Below are positions 1-9,860 of a stretch of 64,000 nt of DNA, piece by piece. Within the stretch, counting starts at the first letter, position 1. Each line of letters begins with the position of its first letter. The notes beneath the pieces are model-generated. The model searched no databases. It saw only the letters and a program-made list of their open reading frames with translations, and was not told the DNA's origin. A program made the position numbers and the translations under genes. Origin of the DNA: Siphonodentalium dalli (taxonomy: Eukaryota; Mollusca; Scaphopoda; Gadilida; Siphonodentaliidae); the NCBI GenBank assembly GCA_032622095.1, contig CP136069.1, positions 153,565,043 to 153,629,042 on the forward strand, given 5' to 3'.

Positions 1-402
1 ATTCATTAAAAAAAGACCCTGTCCAATACATTCTCGCTCATACATGTATAAGAGAATGCACTGGCCTAACATTTGTTTTATTATTCTTTTTTAGAACTTT
101 TTTCTTATATTCTTTAACAATTTTATCATTCTTTGTCATTTATTCTTTATAAATTTTTAGAATTTTTTTCTTACATTATTTAAAAAAAATTTGAATTTTG
201 TTATCATCATTTCTTACATTCTTTAAAATTTTTTATCATTTTTATCATGTTTTCTTATATTTTTTAACAATTATAAAAAAATATATATATAATTTGTTAC
301 GCCAATGCATTCTCTTGTATATGCGAGGCGACCTATATAAGATAATACATTGGCACAGGGTTTTCGCCAAAATTCAAGAAGCCTCCGTGATGAAAGGGTT
401 AA
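1..402. mobile_element. Right part of a TTAA-ended MITE with palindromic modules
   Basis: The window opens inside a repeat. Two copies of the window's commonest palindromic core are visible, a rough one at about 24-70 and one at 301-354 (GCCAATGCATTCTCTTGTAT and its inverted partner). The right terminus reads TGATGAAAGGGTTAA and ends at about 402. It matches the right end of the full copy at 60785-61034. The left end lies outside the window or has been replaced by the AT-rich array. Confidence 0.6.
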
Positions 403-960
403 CATTATCTGAACAATGGGTTCATCTTGTAAAAAGGCGAGACCAAGTTTGCTCGGTATGTAAGAGCATTTATAAGATAGAAAAATAGACTTATTGTGTA
501 TAAACACCTAAAAATAGACCATGTGCCAATGCATTCTCTTATATATGCGAGTCGACCATAGGTTGCCTCGCATATATAAGAGAATGCATTGGCCTAACAA
601 TTATTTTTCATTTTTTTTTCATTTTTTCTTACATTCTTTAACAATTTGTATCATTTTTTCTTAAATTATTTAAAATTGTTATGATATTTTATAATTTGTT
701 CTTACATTCTATAACAATTTTATCATTTTTATAATTTTTTTAATACATTCTTTAATAATTTTATCATTCTCTATCATTTTTTTCTTATTTTCTTTAACAA
801 TTTTATCATTTTTATAATGTTTTATTACATTCTTTAACAATTTTATCGTTCTTTATCATTTTTTCCCACATTCTTGATCAATTTTTATTATTTTGTCGTA
901 CATTCTTAAACAATTTTTATCCTTTTTTTATCATCATTTCTTACATTCTTTAACATTTTT
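71..960. repeat. AT-rich tandem array, unit about 35-40 bp
   Basis: Variants of TTCTTACATTCTTTAACAAT followed by TTTATCATTTTT recur about twenty times in the same orientation. The same motif occurs once or twice as spacer inside MITE copies at 17690-17755, 44330-44400 and, inverted, 53430-53490. The array therefore looks like an expansion of a MITE-internal spacer. It is interrupted by the palindromes at 301-354 and 525-593. No coding potential is seen. Confidence 0.7.
525..593. repeat. Perfect-ended hairpin of the GCCAATGCATTCTC family
   Basis: The left arm GCCAATGCATTCTCTTATAT, continuing ATGCGAG, is matched by its inverted copy ending GCATTGGC, with a loop of about 15 bases. It is one of more than a dozen copies of this module in the window. 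Confidence 0.85.
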
Positions 961-2488
961 TTTATCATTTTTACAGGGGAGGGGGAGGGCGAATTTTGTT
1001 TACGAGACATGAGGTGGGGGGGTGGGTGGGTACCCGAGGCCGGAAACAGTTTTCGACCACCTTTTTAGCATTTTTTTTTTTCATTGACATATTTTCAACT
1101 GTTTAAACATATTTGTTTATATGTTGTGGCTTGTTGCAATATGAGAAGCACTAATACATTCAATATTGTTATAATTACCACCATAAGTTGATATAAAATG
1201 GAAAAATAGTGAATATTGTGGGGGTGGGTCCCAAAATTTTCATTGATTTTTTTTGCGTGCAATTTTTTTTTGTGTCTGTTTCAGCTTGCTTGGCAGTTTT
1301 TATATTGAAAATTGTCTAGTTCACGGTGTAGATCAATAAAAAAAATACTTCAGATAGCTCTAGGGTAGGGTGAACTTAATGCAGTCTAACAATATCAGCT
1401 AACAACTCATGACAGAATATTACAATAATTCTTATACTTCATGACAGTCTCTTTACTCATACAGTTAGTTGATGCATGAGTGTAATGTATGCACTAAATA
1501 TTTGTATCAGTGTTTGTATACTAAATTGATTTTTAAATATACTTTTGTCAAATAATTATTTGAATTGTCAAATTATTTGTTTCAGTGTTGTTGACAACCA
1601 TCAATAAGTAAATAAGTAGACATGAAATAAAGTTTTAATAACATTTATTGAAAGAAACAAAAATATAACCTTCCTTGGATAGTCTTCTGAAAAGTATAAA
1701 AATATTATTTAAATAGATGTGAAGAGGGGCCAGGACACATTACAGTTTTGTTCACATTGTAATTAGTATATCCCATAATTACCTGCATATACTAGTATGT
1801 AAATGACATTTAATGTCTAATTCAGGCTAATTTGAAAATTATCAAAGAAGAAAATTAATTTACTTAATTAGTGTATATTTATAAGATGATGTGCATGCAA
1901 GGTGGTCTAGTTTGAGGGCACACATAAAGGTCATGTACAGAATGTGTGTGAATTTCTTATTGCACACGAACTCCATCCAGTACATGACCGAAGTTCAGCT
2001 CTGATTGTCCAAATGAATCTCAGTAATATACATCCGTGTATATGGATTTGGCACTAAATTGACCATCAACGTTCAAACTCAAAGGGTTAAGCATTATTTT
2101 AGGCCTAGTTCTAAGTCGTAATGCGAGGTCGGGTCGGTGGTCATGCAGGCATACATAAAAGTTAATTCGTACACTTGTTCATATGCACATTTTCCTTTTT
2201 GGTATTACTATAGGCTCTAGGCCTACTAGTTGATGCTGGTTGATGTCTGAAAAAAAGATAAATTTAAGTTTGTGTAATTTTTTATTCTACTGTAGGCCCT
2301 AAAACTGGCCCTAGTTATTTTTTGTTGTCATTCCAGGGCATTCAACATATTTTTCATCTACTCACCAGCTGTACTCACACAGATGAATAGGCTGGGTTAT
2401 AAATTTACCAATATAATCACATAATATTCTACCTTTGTTGATTGCTTAGAGTTCAATTTTGCACATGTTTGTTAACAGGAAGTAACAT
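961..2488. other. Non-coding stretch, nothing recognised
   Basis: A short G-rich patch at about 975-1032 is followed by AT-rich sequence with stops in all frames. I see no long reading frame, no splice-flanked coding block and no clear terminal repeats. Confidence 0.6.
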
Positions 2489-2740
2489 TTAATTTGGTCT
2501 TTCAAAGAAGGGACCAATATAGAGCGGTTGGTCGTTTTTACAGAGGGGACCAACATAAAGCTTTGATGTTTTGGGGTGGGTGTCTAAACTTTTATGAAAA
2601 AAAAATGCAAGAAAGGGTGGGTGGGTGTAAAAAAAATGGAAATGTAAAAAAAAGACCCCCACGTCTCGCAACTTTTTTACGGCCCTCCCCCCTGATTTTT
2701 AGCATTTTTTCTTACATTTTTTAACAATTGCAGCTGAGAG
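2489..2740. repeat. Degraded repeat fragment
   Basis: Two similar phrases about 30 bp apart (AAGGGACCAATATAGAG and GAGGGGACCAACATAAAG) lead into a purine-rich stretch and then TTCTTACATTTTTTAACAAT, the same motif as the 71-960 array. Short reading frames exist on both strands but look like low-complexity artefacts. Confidence 0.45.
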
Positions 2741-3375
2741 AAAACTAGATGTGTAGTGCAATTCTTTTATTCTTGAAACTTCCATGCATGGATATAATTA
2801 GGAATATTTGAATCATACAATATATATACAACATGGTTACGGACACCGACAGCCACCTACCAATTATATGTCACACTCTACATGTGAAACAAAATCTCCC
2901 CTGCAGAGTGTGACACACCAAATGTGTGGTATGAAAAAGGGAAGTGTCTGCCGGCATCCGTGAGTCAAACATATGCAATGCCCGCCAAGCCGCAGGCCGC
3001 CAAGAAGGATGATTCGATGATGACTGGAGCCAGATTCTGATGTCACGTTGCTTGTCGAGTAAGAGCCGGAGGTAGGATGAGGCCCCCTAACTGCAAACCG
3101 CGTCCCAGAGCGCTGATGGACCCTGAAGACGTGACAACAAGCAACCTGAAATGAAAATAATTGCACCAGTATCCACATCTCACCAAATATTAACACAAGT
3201 ATATTGTACTAGTACAATGTAAATCCAAATTATACAAGTCGCCATGCATGCACATCTATATATATGTGCGCATATCGAAATTGGCAGTCAGGCAGACACA
3301 GAAGCGTGCATAAATTGCAAATGCGATTGATTATTTGAAATATGAGCAGTGAAGACATTGCCATTGCGGAACGAA
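2741..3375 (-). other. Probable 3' non-coding region of the retroelement
   Basis: This stretch lies downstream (minus-strand sense) of the SGNH reading frame. A 110-codon minus-strand frame at 2864-3196 resembles no protein I know. A small inverted repeat, TCACACTCT against AGAGTGTGA, sits at about 2871-2911. Ngaro-type elements normally end in split direct repeats, but I could not match any part of this stretch to the other end of the element. Confidence 0.35.
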
Positions 3376-3909
3376 TTAAAAACTTCTGTTCACCACTTGA
3401 ATTAAAAGATGACGGAGGCGTCGGGTACCTTCGTAATTTAAGTGTAACATATCGCTCCCTGAGAATAACTCAGTCTTAATGGCACCGCGAGCCACAAACG
3501 GTTTATATGCACGAATATATGAAACCCGACGCTCCAGACACAGGCGTTTCAGTTTGCTATTTATAGATATGACTTTGGATCCCAGTGAGACATGATCCTT
3601 TGGTCGGGGTAGAATAGACAGAAATGTCAACTTAGCTTGGCTAGCTGCTTTGGAGACAGTGATGAGACTGTTATAATTCGCCATTATGCACTGTTCAGAC
3701 TTCCGTTCGACATCATTAGTGCCAACCAGAAATATAATATGACTGAATGGATTGAGTGTCTTGGCTTTCATTGCACGTAGCAGAGCAGCTATCCGATTTA
3801 TAGTATAACCTGGGTATGGCCAGACTGTGAGATCGCCCACATTTGAAACATATTTGGCGATGCTGTCAGACAGTAGGAGTACCATACGCCTATGTTTCCC
3901 TGAAACCAA
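3376..3909 (-). CDS. SGNH/GDSL-type hydrolase-like protein of the retroelement
   Basis: The frame encodes 177 residues with SGNH-family blocks in the right order. A nucleophile block reads LLSDSIAKY (residues 12-20, with SDS instead of GDS). A glycine-containing block PGYTINRIAALL follows at 33-44. The block LVGTND at 61-66 supplies the oxyanion-hole Asn. A DxxH block at 153-156 (DMLH) supplies the catalytic Asp and His. The family comprises esterases and acetylhydrolases. Its role in retrotransposons is unknown, so a specific substrate cannot be given. There is no signal peptide. The frame begins about 48 bp after the recombinase ends and may be expressed from the same transcript. Either of two N-terminal Met codons (residues 1 and 9) could be the start. 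Confidence 0.75.
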   Translation of the reverse strand: MVSGKHRRMVLLLSDSIAKYVSNVGDLTVWPYPGYTINRIAALLRAMKAKTLNPFSHIIFLVGTNDVERKSEQCIMANYNSLITVSKAASQAKLTFLSILPRPKDHVSLGSKVISINSKLKRLCLERRVSYIRAYKPFVARGAIKTELFSGSDMLHLNYEGTRRLRHLLIQVVNRSF

Positions 3910-3956
3910 AATATTGTTCTTAAAATTGTTTGGAAGAAATGTAAATATGTCGAAGT

Positions 3957-4960
3957 CTACCCGAGGGCCTCAATTTTATCTTTCATGCGTGACATAACTG
4001 TCAGTTTATCTTTAATATTGTAATGCAAATATGCTTTATATGCGTCACTTGACCAGTCGCCTGTTAGTTGAATTAGATCCGATGTAACACCCGAATGAAA
4101 CGCCCATGATGCGCCGCCCGGCGTAAGGAATGGGTAGAATATAAGACTGGATCTTGTCCTGCCAGTTTTAAGAGATGACGCACAAATACCTGTAATTGTG
4201 TGTAATTTAGTGCGACTGGTCGGCCATGTACTCGGCGCATGAAGGCTGGATCGGATGAATTCCCGGAAACAATTTTAACCATATTATTGTAGGCTGTGAC
4301 CGGACACAGGGGCGACCCTGGAATCGCGATGAGGGGCAACTTCAAAACTTTTTGACCGTACTGATTTGTTTTGGACCACTTTATGACTACTAAAATCACG
4401 TCCCCATCAACAAAAATGTCGCCCCGTGTTAACTGCTTGTGTGAATCAAATTTCTCATTTGACAATGGTACTAAATTAGATTTGCGCAACACGAGGAAGA
4501 AGGCAATCAAAATTAAGGACCAGAATGAAACATCATTGGAGTTATTGTGGCGAATAAATGAGTACATTTGTAATAGTAAAGCTGGAGTGATAGGCAAGGC
4601 CTGCTGGGGGAGATGACTTTTGATCATGGACAAGCCGCGCAAAATTAGGCGCAGTTCATGTGCCTCAAAGCCTGATGTGTCATACTCCAACAGTGTATGG
4701 AGAACGCGAACTCCACTCAGATAATTTTTGATGGCCTGAACTGATTTAAATGAACGAGATAAAAATTGTACAAAAAGGGCCAAACATTCTGTTGAAGCTG
4801 GCAGATCTGTCAATTCAAAATATGTGCAAAATAGGAAGTAAGAATTCCATTGAACAGCCAAATTAGTATACGTTCCTATAGCAAAGGCATGTGCAGTTGA
4901 CTGTCGGGCATCCGTCTTCAACTGCAATAACTGTTGTTCTGAAAGGGAAAAAACTACCAA
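3957..4960 (-). pseudogene. Tyrosine recombinase (integrase role) of the retroelement, frameshifted
   Basis: The open part (4073-4960, 295 codons) shows the phage-integrase fold: an N-terminal helical SAM-like part (about residues 20-110), Arg in VLRKSNL (R159), a Lys-containing beta region (IKWSKTNQYG, about 194-202), and the box THSLRR (276-281, catalytic His277 and Arg280). Directly after THSLRR the frame is lost within a short G run at about 4113-4117. A neighbouring frame continues with recognisable family sequence, including the GDW box and the catalytic Tyr in SDAYKAY, and stops at 3957-3959. A one-base loss in the G run explains this. It could be a real mutation or a homopolymer assembly error. 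The start is unclear: no ATG lies at the 5' end, and the frame may originally have been joined to RNase H. Confidence 0.8.
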
Positions 4961-4963
4961 TCG

Positions 4964-6955
4964 CTAATAAAAGAAAAATACTCGGATGGAACAATGCATA
5001 CGGTTATCTACACCTGGTAAGTGTTGGGCCCTAATTTCAAAGTCATTGGATGCTGCTATGTATAGCAATTCTCGGAGGCATGACTGCATAAACCCATCCC
5101 TAGCGGCACCTCGGTTAATGACAGAAACAGAAGAACTATTGTCACAGAAAATGACAACTTTTTTTAATTTTAAATTTTCTGACCACACTTTGGCACACAC
5201 GACAATGGTCAGTAACTCTAATTGGTTGATGTGCAAATTTTGCGCCTGAATGAAACTGGGGAACTCGGCATGAAAATAGTCTTCACCAGATCTGCCACCA
5301 CATGCATGCAGGGTGGAATCAGAGGCAATAACAGCATCGGGGGCTGACCACTGCTCTATATCCATCATGGATATCCCATTGTAAACAGTTAAAAATCGAT
5401 GCCACCACAAGAGATCTTTATGAACAAAAACCGGACGAGAAAATGAAAAAAATCGGTTATTGTTGTATTGGCGCAACCATGTGAGGAGACGGGACACGAA
5501 AATCCTACCTGGGCGCACACAAGCCGACACGAAGTTAAGTTTCCCCAGCAAAGGTTGAACTTCTTTGAGAGTAGCTGTTTTCTTAAATAACCAGTCATTA
5601 ACGAACATGGAAATTTCATCTAATCTCTCTTCAGATATCTCTAACGTGAGAGTAATTGTGTTGAATAAGACGCCCAGGAAAACCATTTTTGTGGAGGGAT
5701 GACATGCTTTGGCAGGGGCTTGTTCTAAACCACATGAAGTAATAAGATCCCCAAGGGAATGGAAAGCGGCATAACTTTTATCTTTCGATTCGGCCCCAGC
5801 AATGTCATCCAGAAAATTCACCAGATATAGGTCCTTGGTAAATGCAATTTGTTTGACGGCATTCGTCAACCTTTGGCAGATTTGAGGAGCCGAACGAAGA
5901 CCCATTGTTAACGTTCTGTCAAAATACAGCTTCCCGCGCCACATATAGCCTAACAAATGTATATCACAGGGATCGCAAAAAAATTGACGAAAGGCACGGG
6001 CCAGATCGACTTTAAAAATGTCACAAAACCGCCCTTTCTGCTTAATAATTTTGACTAAATCATCTACCTTTGGGTAAATCAAGTTTATGTTTTCCCCCAA
6101 GTAAGTGTCAGCAGAAACATTATCGTTGATTGAATTATCAGGTGGGAAGCTAAGATCTACAATAACACGCCGCTCAGTCTTGTTTTTCTTCGGAACCGAA
6201 TTGAGCGGACTGGTACGGACAGCACAGGTGAAAGGGTTACTATCAAACGGACCCATAATTGCCGAATAATTTCGCTCGTTTTCCAGATATCGGTCTATAG
6301 CATCTGGAAATTCTAATGCACCTCTATGATTTTTAGTTGCCGATTTCAATGGTGAAAGCTCACCAGAAAACCCAATTGGAAATCCATACTTGATTAATTG
6401 CCAAAGAGTTTTGTCATCAGTAACATTATCACGAAAATATTCCCATTTTAATGGTGACTGCACCGGAATCTTACAACACCGGTAGTTCGGAACCCCTGAC
6501 TCGTGTATAACACGATGCTGCATGATAAGAATGTCATCGGACACAGATAATTCCTCGGACAAATGGGTGACTATCGTAGAATTAGTGGTTGTGTCTTCGG
6601 ATTTAGATACTTCCTCGCGGGGAAGAATGACTGCTGTAGAATTTGAGTGATTGTTGTTTAATTCCAACGAGTTGGGAAACTGCGACTTAACCTGATTTGA
6701 TGAGAGGATAGAGTCGTGAGAAGGGGGTATTCCATTATATTTTTGTTTGTCTGCAAAGTTCATACCCCCTTGCACGGTTGGGGACATTTTGTCCGTATCA
6801 ACAGCATTATCTATCCCGGACTCTTCTCTATGCATGTTGTGCTTAACTTTGGCTTCAAATTTATCTTGATTATCAGGAGAACCTCGATGACAATTATTCT
6901 GTAAATAAGTCGGATAAAATATTTGGGCCGTTGGGTCTAACTGTTGTGATTTCAA
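4964..6955 (-). CDS. Reverse transcriptase-RNase H polyprotein of the retroelement
   Basis: The frame has 663 codons. About 160 low-complexity residues lead into the RT domain (about 200-440), with VPKKNKTERRVIVDLS (fingers), the first catalytic Asp in KVDLARAF (D317), TMGLRSAP (350-357) and the active-site box FLDD (381-384). Connection-like sequence LKEVQPLLGKLNF (463-475) follows. RNase H begins at about 543, with Asp546 in ASDSTLHACGG, Glu580 in INQLELL and Asp605 in FCDNSSSV. The domain should end with the motif HLPGVDN plus an Asp-containing LSR-like tail. After N651 the sequence instead becomes unrelated and stops, suggesting a small indel. The enzyme would copy the element RNA into DNA for recombinase-mediated insertion. 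The stop lies 3 bp before the recombinase frame. Confidence 0.9.
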   Translation of the reverse strand: MKSQQLDPTAQIFYPTYLQNNCHRGSPDNQDKFEAKVKHNMHREESGIDNAVDTDKMSPTVQGGMNFADKQKYNGIPPSHDSILSSNQVKSQFPNSLELNNNHSNSTAVILPREEVSKSEDTTTNSTIVTHLSEELSVSDDILIMQHRVIHESGVPNYRCCKIPVQSPLKWEYFRDNVTDDKTLWQLIKYGFPIGFSGELSPLKSATKNHRGALEFPDAIDRYLENERNYSAIMGPFDSNPFTCAVRTSPLNSVPKKNKTERRVIVDLSFPPDNSINDNVSADTYLGENINLIYPKVDDLVKIIKQKGRFCDIFKVDLARAFRQFFCDPCDIHLLGYMWRGKLYFDRTLTMGLRSAPQICQRLTNAVKQIAFTKDLYLVNFLDDIAGAESKDKSYAAFHSLGDLITSCGLEQAPAKACHPSTKMVFLGVLFNTITLTLEISEERLDEISMFVNDWLFKKTATLKEVQPLLGKLNFVSACVRPGRIFVSRLLTWLRQYNNNRFFSFSRPVFVHKDLLWWHRFLTVYNGISMMDIEQWSAPDAVIASDSTLHACGGRSGEDYFHAEFPSFIQAQNLHINQLELLTIVVCAKVWSENLKLKKVVIFCDNSSSVSVINRGAARDGFMQSCLRELLYIAASNDFEIRAQHLPGVDNRMHCSIRVFFFY

Positions 6956-6964
6956 TCGCTGTAG

Positions 6965-8368
6965 TCATGATTTAGCACGATCAGGACAAGAAGAAGAAGA
7001 CTCTGGGTGCGTCCTCTTCTCCATGTGCTGTCGCCAACATGTGGCACAACTGTGCTCAACTGTTCTATTCTGCCCCTGAACCAGAGCAGTGTGTGGGCCA
7101 GATTCCGAACAACGATTTCTTTGGTAAAGCGTACAATACCATGTGTAATCGGAAACACCTTTGGTGGAAGACTGAGCTCCCAAGCCGCGAGATGGCCCAA
7201 ACGCTTTTGTGCGTACCTGTACTTTATTAGCCAATATGGGCAACTCAATAATACTAGGATCATCAACCCACCGATTCTTTCCCAACTCTATGCGTCTTAG
7301 CCAGTCTGCATAGAAGGTCAATAGAGCCTTCCATTCATATATAGAGTGATAATATGAAAAAAAATTCAACAGGTTTAATCGTCCTGTTTTTTCAGAAACA
7401 GAAATACCTACCCTGGTGATAGTTTCAAGTTCACCAGCTACAAACTGTTGAAATGAAAGACTCTTAAATTCAATATTTGAATTCACATATTCAAATTCTA
7501 AAGTAGCATGGGGGAATATCTGTGGGTTGATGACCCTATCTGACGGCTTGGCAGTAATGCCTGACTTTAAACTTGAATGGGAGCTTTGACCATTTTGAGT
7601 ATTGTCGCATTGCGACTCATTGTCATCGTTATCATTGTGATCTAACTGCAATTCATTATCTGCTTGAGGTAACACATTATTATTATTGTTAGCTCCAAGA
7701 CCAAATGATGAAAGTCTCTGGGAAACTTTCGCATTAAGAGCTTCAATTTTTCTCAATTTCTCAATATCTAGAGACATATCAGATTTGTCTGCATCTTTTG
7801 TAGAATTATTACTATTAGCACTAGCATGCACACCTTTAATTCTCTTGGTGCTCTCTCTGGTTGTAGACAATTGCTGCTCTAATCTCTTGATCTCCAGAAT
7901 TTTATTTTCTCGGTCCTTTTCCAGCTCCGCCTGCTTAACTTGGCTTTGGAGCTGGGCAATGTGTTTGTCCAAATTACTCAGGTCAGTGTGAGTATCAATA
8001 GATTCTGAGATAAGAACATCACCATTCTCTCCAACATCAGAATAGTCAGCAACAGCACTAGTAGAACTAGAATACAGGAACTTGTCCTTGACAACATTGT
8101 GATTGTCACTTTCTGTGTCATCAACTTCAACTTCAAGTGGGCTGATCGCCCCGGTTTCGTCTTGATCAAAGTCATCCAGACCAGAATTCAATTTTTGGTA
8201 GTCCACGGTCTTCCGTGACCTTTGAGAGCGAGTGCCCATAATTGCCTTAGCTCTAACAGTGCGGGAACAATCAATAAACACATGACCTATGATTTTTCGT
8301 CCATTTTCGTGATCAACTGGTGTCAATCTAGCCGGGTAAACATCACTGATATGGCATGCAGGCTTCAA
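6965..8368 (-). CDS. Gag-like protein of the retroelement
   Basis: The frame encodes 467 residues. A better start is probably Met44 (codon at 8237-8239, MGTRSQRSRK), because residues 1-38 come from a segment duplicated elsewhere in the window (15105-15263) and may not belong to the element. An acidic low-complexity part is followed by a predicted coiled coil (about 130-175, heptads such as IAQLQSQVKQAELEKDRENK). An Asn/Asp-rich linker follows, then a conserved-looking domain (about 290-390). A Cys/His-rich tail has Cys and His spaced as in DIRS-type Gag proteins (CTLYQRNRC, PHTALVQG, HSCATCW, H). The role is likely nucleocapsid-like binding of the element RNA. The RT frame starts 9 bp downstream in a different frame. 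Confidence 0.75.
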   Translation of the reverse strand: MKPACHISDVYPARLTPVDHENGRKIIGHVFIDCSRTVRAKAIMGTRSQRSRKTVDYQKLNSGLDDFDQDETGAISPLEVEVDDTESDNHNVVKDKFLYSSSTSAVADYSDVGENGDVLISESIDTHTDLSNLDKHIAQLQSQVKQAELEKDRENKILEIKRLEQQLSTTRESTKRIKGVHASANSNNSTKDADKSDMSLDIEKLRKIEALNAKVSQRLSSFGLGANNNNNVLPQADNELQLDHNDNDDNESQCDNTQNGQSSHSSLKSGITAKPSDRVINPQIFPHATLEFEYVNSNIEFKSLSFQQFVAGELETITRVGISVSEKTGRLNLLNFFSYYHSIYEWKALLTFYADWLRRIELGKNRWVDDPSIIELPILANKVQVRTKAFGPSRGLGAQSSTKGVSDYTWYCTLYQRNRCSESGPHTALVQGQNRTVEHSCATCWRQHMEKRTHPESSSSCPDRAKS

Positions 8369-8433
8369 TTCAGTGAATTTGGCCGAAACGTTAACACTGT
8401 CGCCTATGGGAAACCATTTAGTTCCGTGATTCC
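8275..8433. repeat. 159-bp direct repeat, copy A (partner at 15105-15263)
   Basis: The segment from TAAACACATGACCTATG to CCGTGATTCC is identical in length and differs at three positions only from 15105-15263, in the same orientation. Read on the minus strand it is open throughout (53 codons, containing KWFPIGDSVN and GRKIIGHVF). Here it supplies the 5' end of the Gag frame. At its minus-strand start this copy has TTCTTATAG followed by GAATCAC, which resembles a 3' splice site. The second copy lacks that AG. Confidence 0.9.
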
Positions 8434-9544
8434 TATAAGAAAAATTTGAATTTTACGAAATTTCACGTTTCGCCTTGATAAGTTGCTAATTTCATATTTT
8501 CTTATTTTCAAATGATAATGACCACATTTTGGACAGATTTAAAGAAGAAACGCATGGATTCGCCTGTAGATAGTAAAGAAAGTGATAAATCTGGGAGTTT
8601 TGCATGGACATCAGGTACCATTAGGGGGTCAGAGGGTCTAAAGTCCCCCTCCCCACAATTTTGAGGAGTGTTAGCCCCCCCCCCCATTGGGAAAAGGTGG
8701 CAGTTGACCTAATTAAGCTTCCGGCACCCAGTAGCCTTATTGGGGATCGTAGCCCCACCCCAAGTGGGGGGGGGGGGTGATGGCATCACCACTAGAGTTA
8801 CTGTCGTGCAAGACTGCCATGGCAGGTTTGTTAAACAGAAAGTATGCCCTGTCATCTGGTCAAATTTCATGCCTGAGGCTTTGTCTGATGTATCATTATG
8901 TTTAGATATTTCAATTGACTTATGGTTGCTTTATATTGCTATTAAAGTATTTTTAATTTAAATTTTCTGTTAATTTTGGTAAATCTTTATTTTAATCTTC
9001 ATTATAAATTGCCAAATTCTGCACGAAAAGGGTTAAAATTGGACAAGATATCACTCTCAAAATGTATATTAACATTTCCTCTTCAATTTAGTAATATTAT
9101 GGTATATAAGGGCATACTTCAGTTATACTTGATGCATCAGCTAATAAAATTGGCTTTATTTTGATGATTGACACAAATTTTCAGGATGCCTCATATTGAA
9201 AAAATAAACCACTACTGCCCGATATAATCCATTTTTGGTTTCAGTAAGGTCTATATTTGGATAAAATACTATAAGAAACGCTGTCTTTTACACATATACA
9301 TATATATAGGAATCAGGGAGCTAAATGTGTTCTAGAGTCGGGGAACGAGTACACCGTGGAATGCTAAAGGTGAAGGTAACTGAAGAATGACCTTCACCTG
9401 ATACATGCGACACGTTATTAAAGGATGACATCGCGTTTATTTGATTTGTACATCATATCTAAACAAGATAATATGAAGTTTGGTGATGATCGGATGAGTG
9501 AAGTGGACTGTGGTCTGTGCTAAACGGTTTAGTAATGCTTTAAA
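8434..9544. other. Non-coding, with G/C homopolymer stretches
   Basis: C and G runs at about 8674-8684 and 8767-8776 lie in a patch (8620-8790) containing CCCCACCCCAAGTGGGG. The remainder is AT-rich with no supported reading frame. No promoter could be assigned to either flanking element. Confidence 0.5.
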
Positions 9545-9673
9545 AGATTCTTACCTTACTATTTTTATGTTCACTTTATAAACTTCACTGATCATGAGTC
9601 ATCTTTGTCATGTATTGAGTTTGATATCTTTTGTTAACAGTTTATAAATCATGTTTGTCTCATGTTTGTTATT
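9545..9673. repeat. Direct repeat B, left copy (partner at 14117-14239)
   Basis: The block runs from AGATTCTTACC through TTTTGTTAACAGTTTATAAA to GTTATT. The same block recurs in the same orientation at 14117-14239 with a roughly 6-bp deletion and about ten substitutions. The two copies flank the Crypton gene and its palindrome. Confidence 0.85.
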
Positions 9674-9860
9674 TTAATTTATTACATGATCCTACCCTTA
9701 TTCCATTCAATAAACCCATTCTATAAATTCTGATATTAACCGTTCGTTTAATAACAGGAAATAGTGCCAGGTGTACCCAAAAGTATTATTGTTGCGCCAA
9801 CTTGACCTTTGACTTCCGGTTTATCGTCTGATTAAATTCCGTTCGCTACGTTTCAAAAGT

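Larger units (their letters stand above)
2741..8433 (-). mobile_element. DIRS/Ngaro-like tyrosine-recombinase retrotransposon, decayed copy
   Basis: Four adjacent minus-strand reading frames occur in the order Gag-like (6965-8368), RT-RNase H (4964-6955), tyrosine recombinase (about 3957-4960) and SGNH hydrolase (3376-3909). No DDE integrase, aspartic protease or LTRs are visible. The combination of RT, RNase H and a tyrosine recombinase is diagnostic of the DIRS order, and a hydrolase-like frame near the 3' end is known in some Ngaro elements of animals. The copy carries at least one frameshift in the recombinase and an abnormal RNase H end, so it is probably dead or affected by assembly errors. 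Outer limits are approximate. Confidence 0.85.

Noticed and set aside
2864-3196. 110-codon minus-strand frame
   Set aside because: No recognisable domain. It lies in the probable 3' region of the retroelement and has atypical Cys/Ser/His composition.
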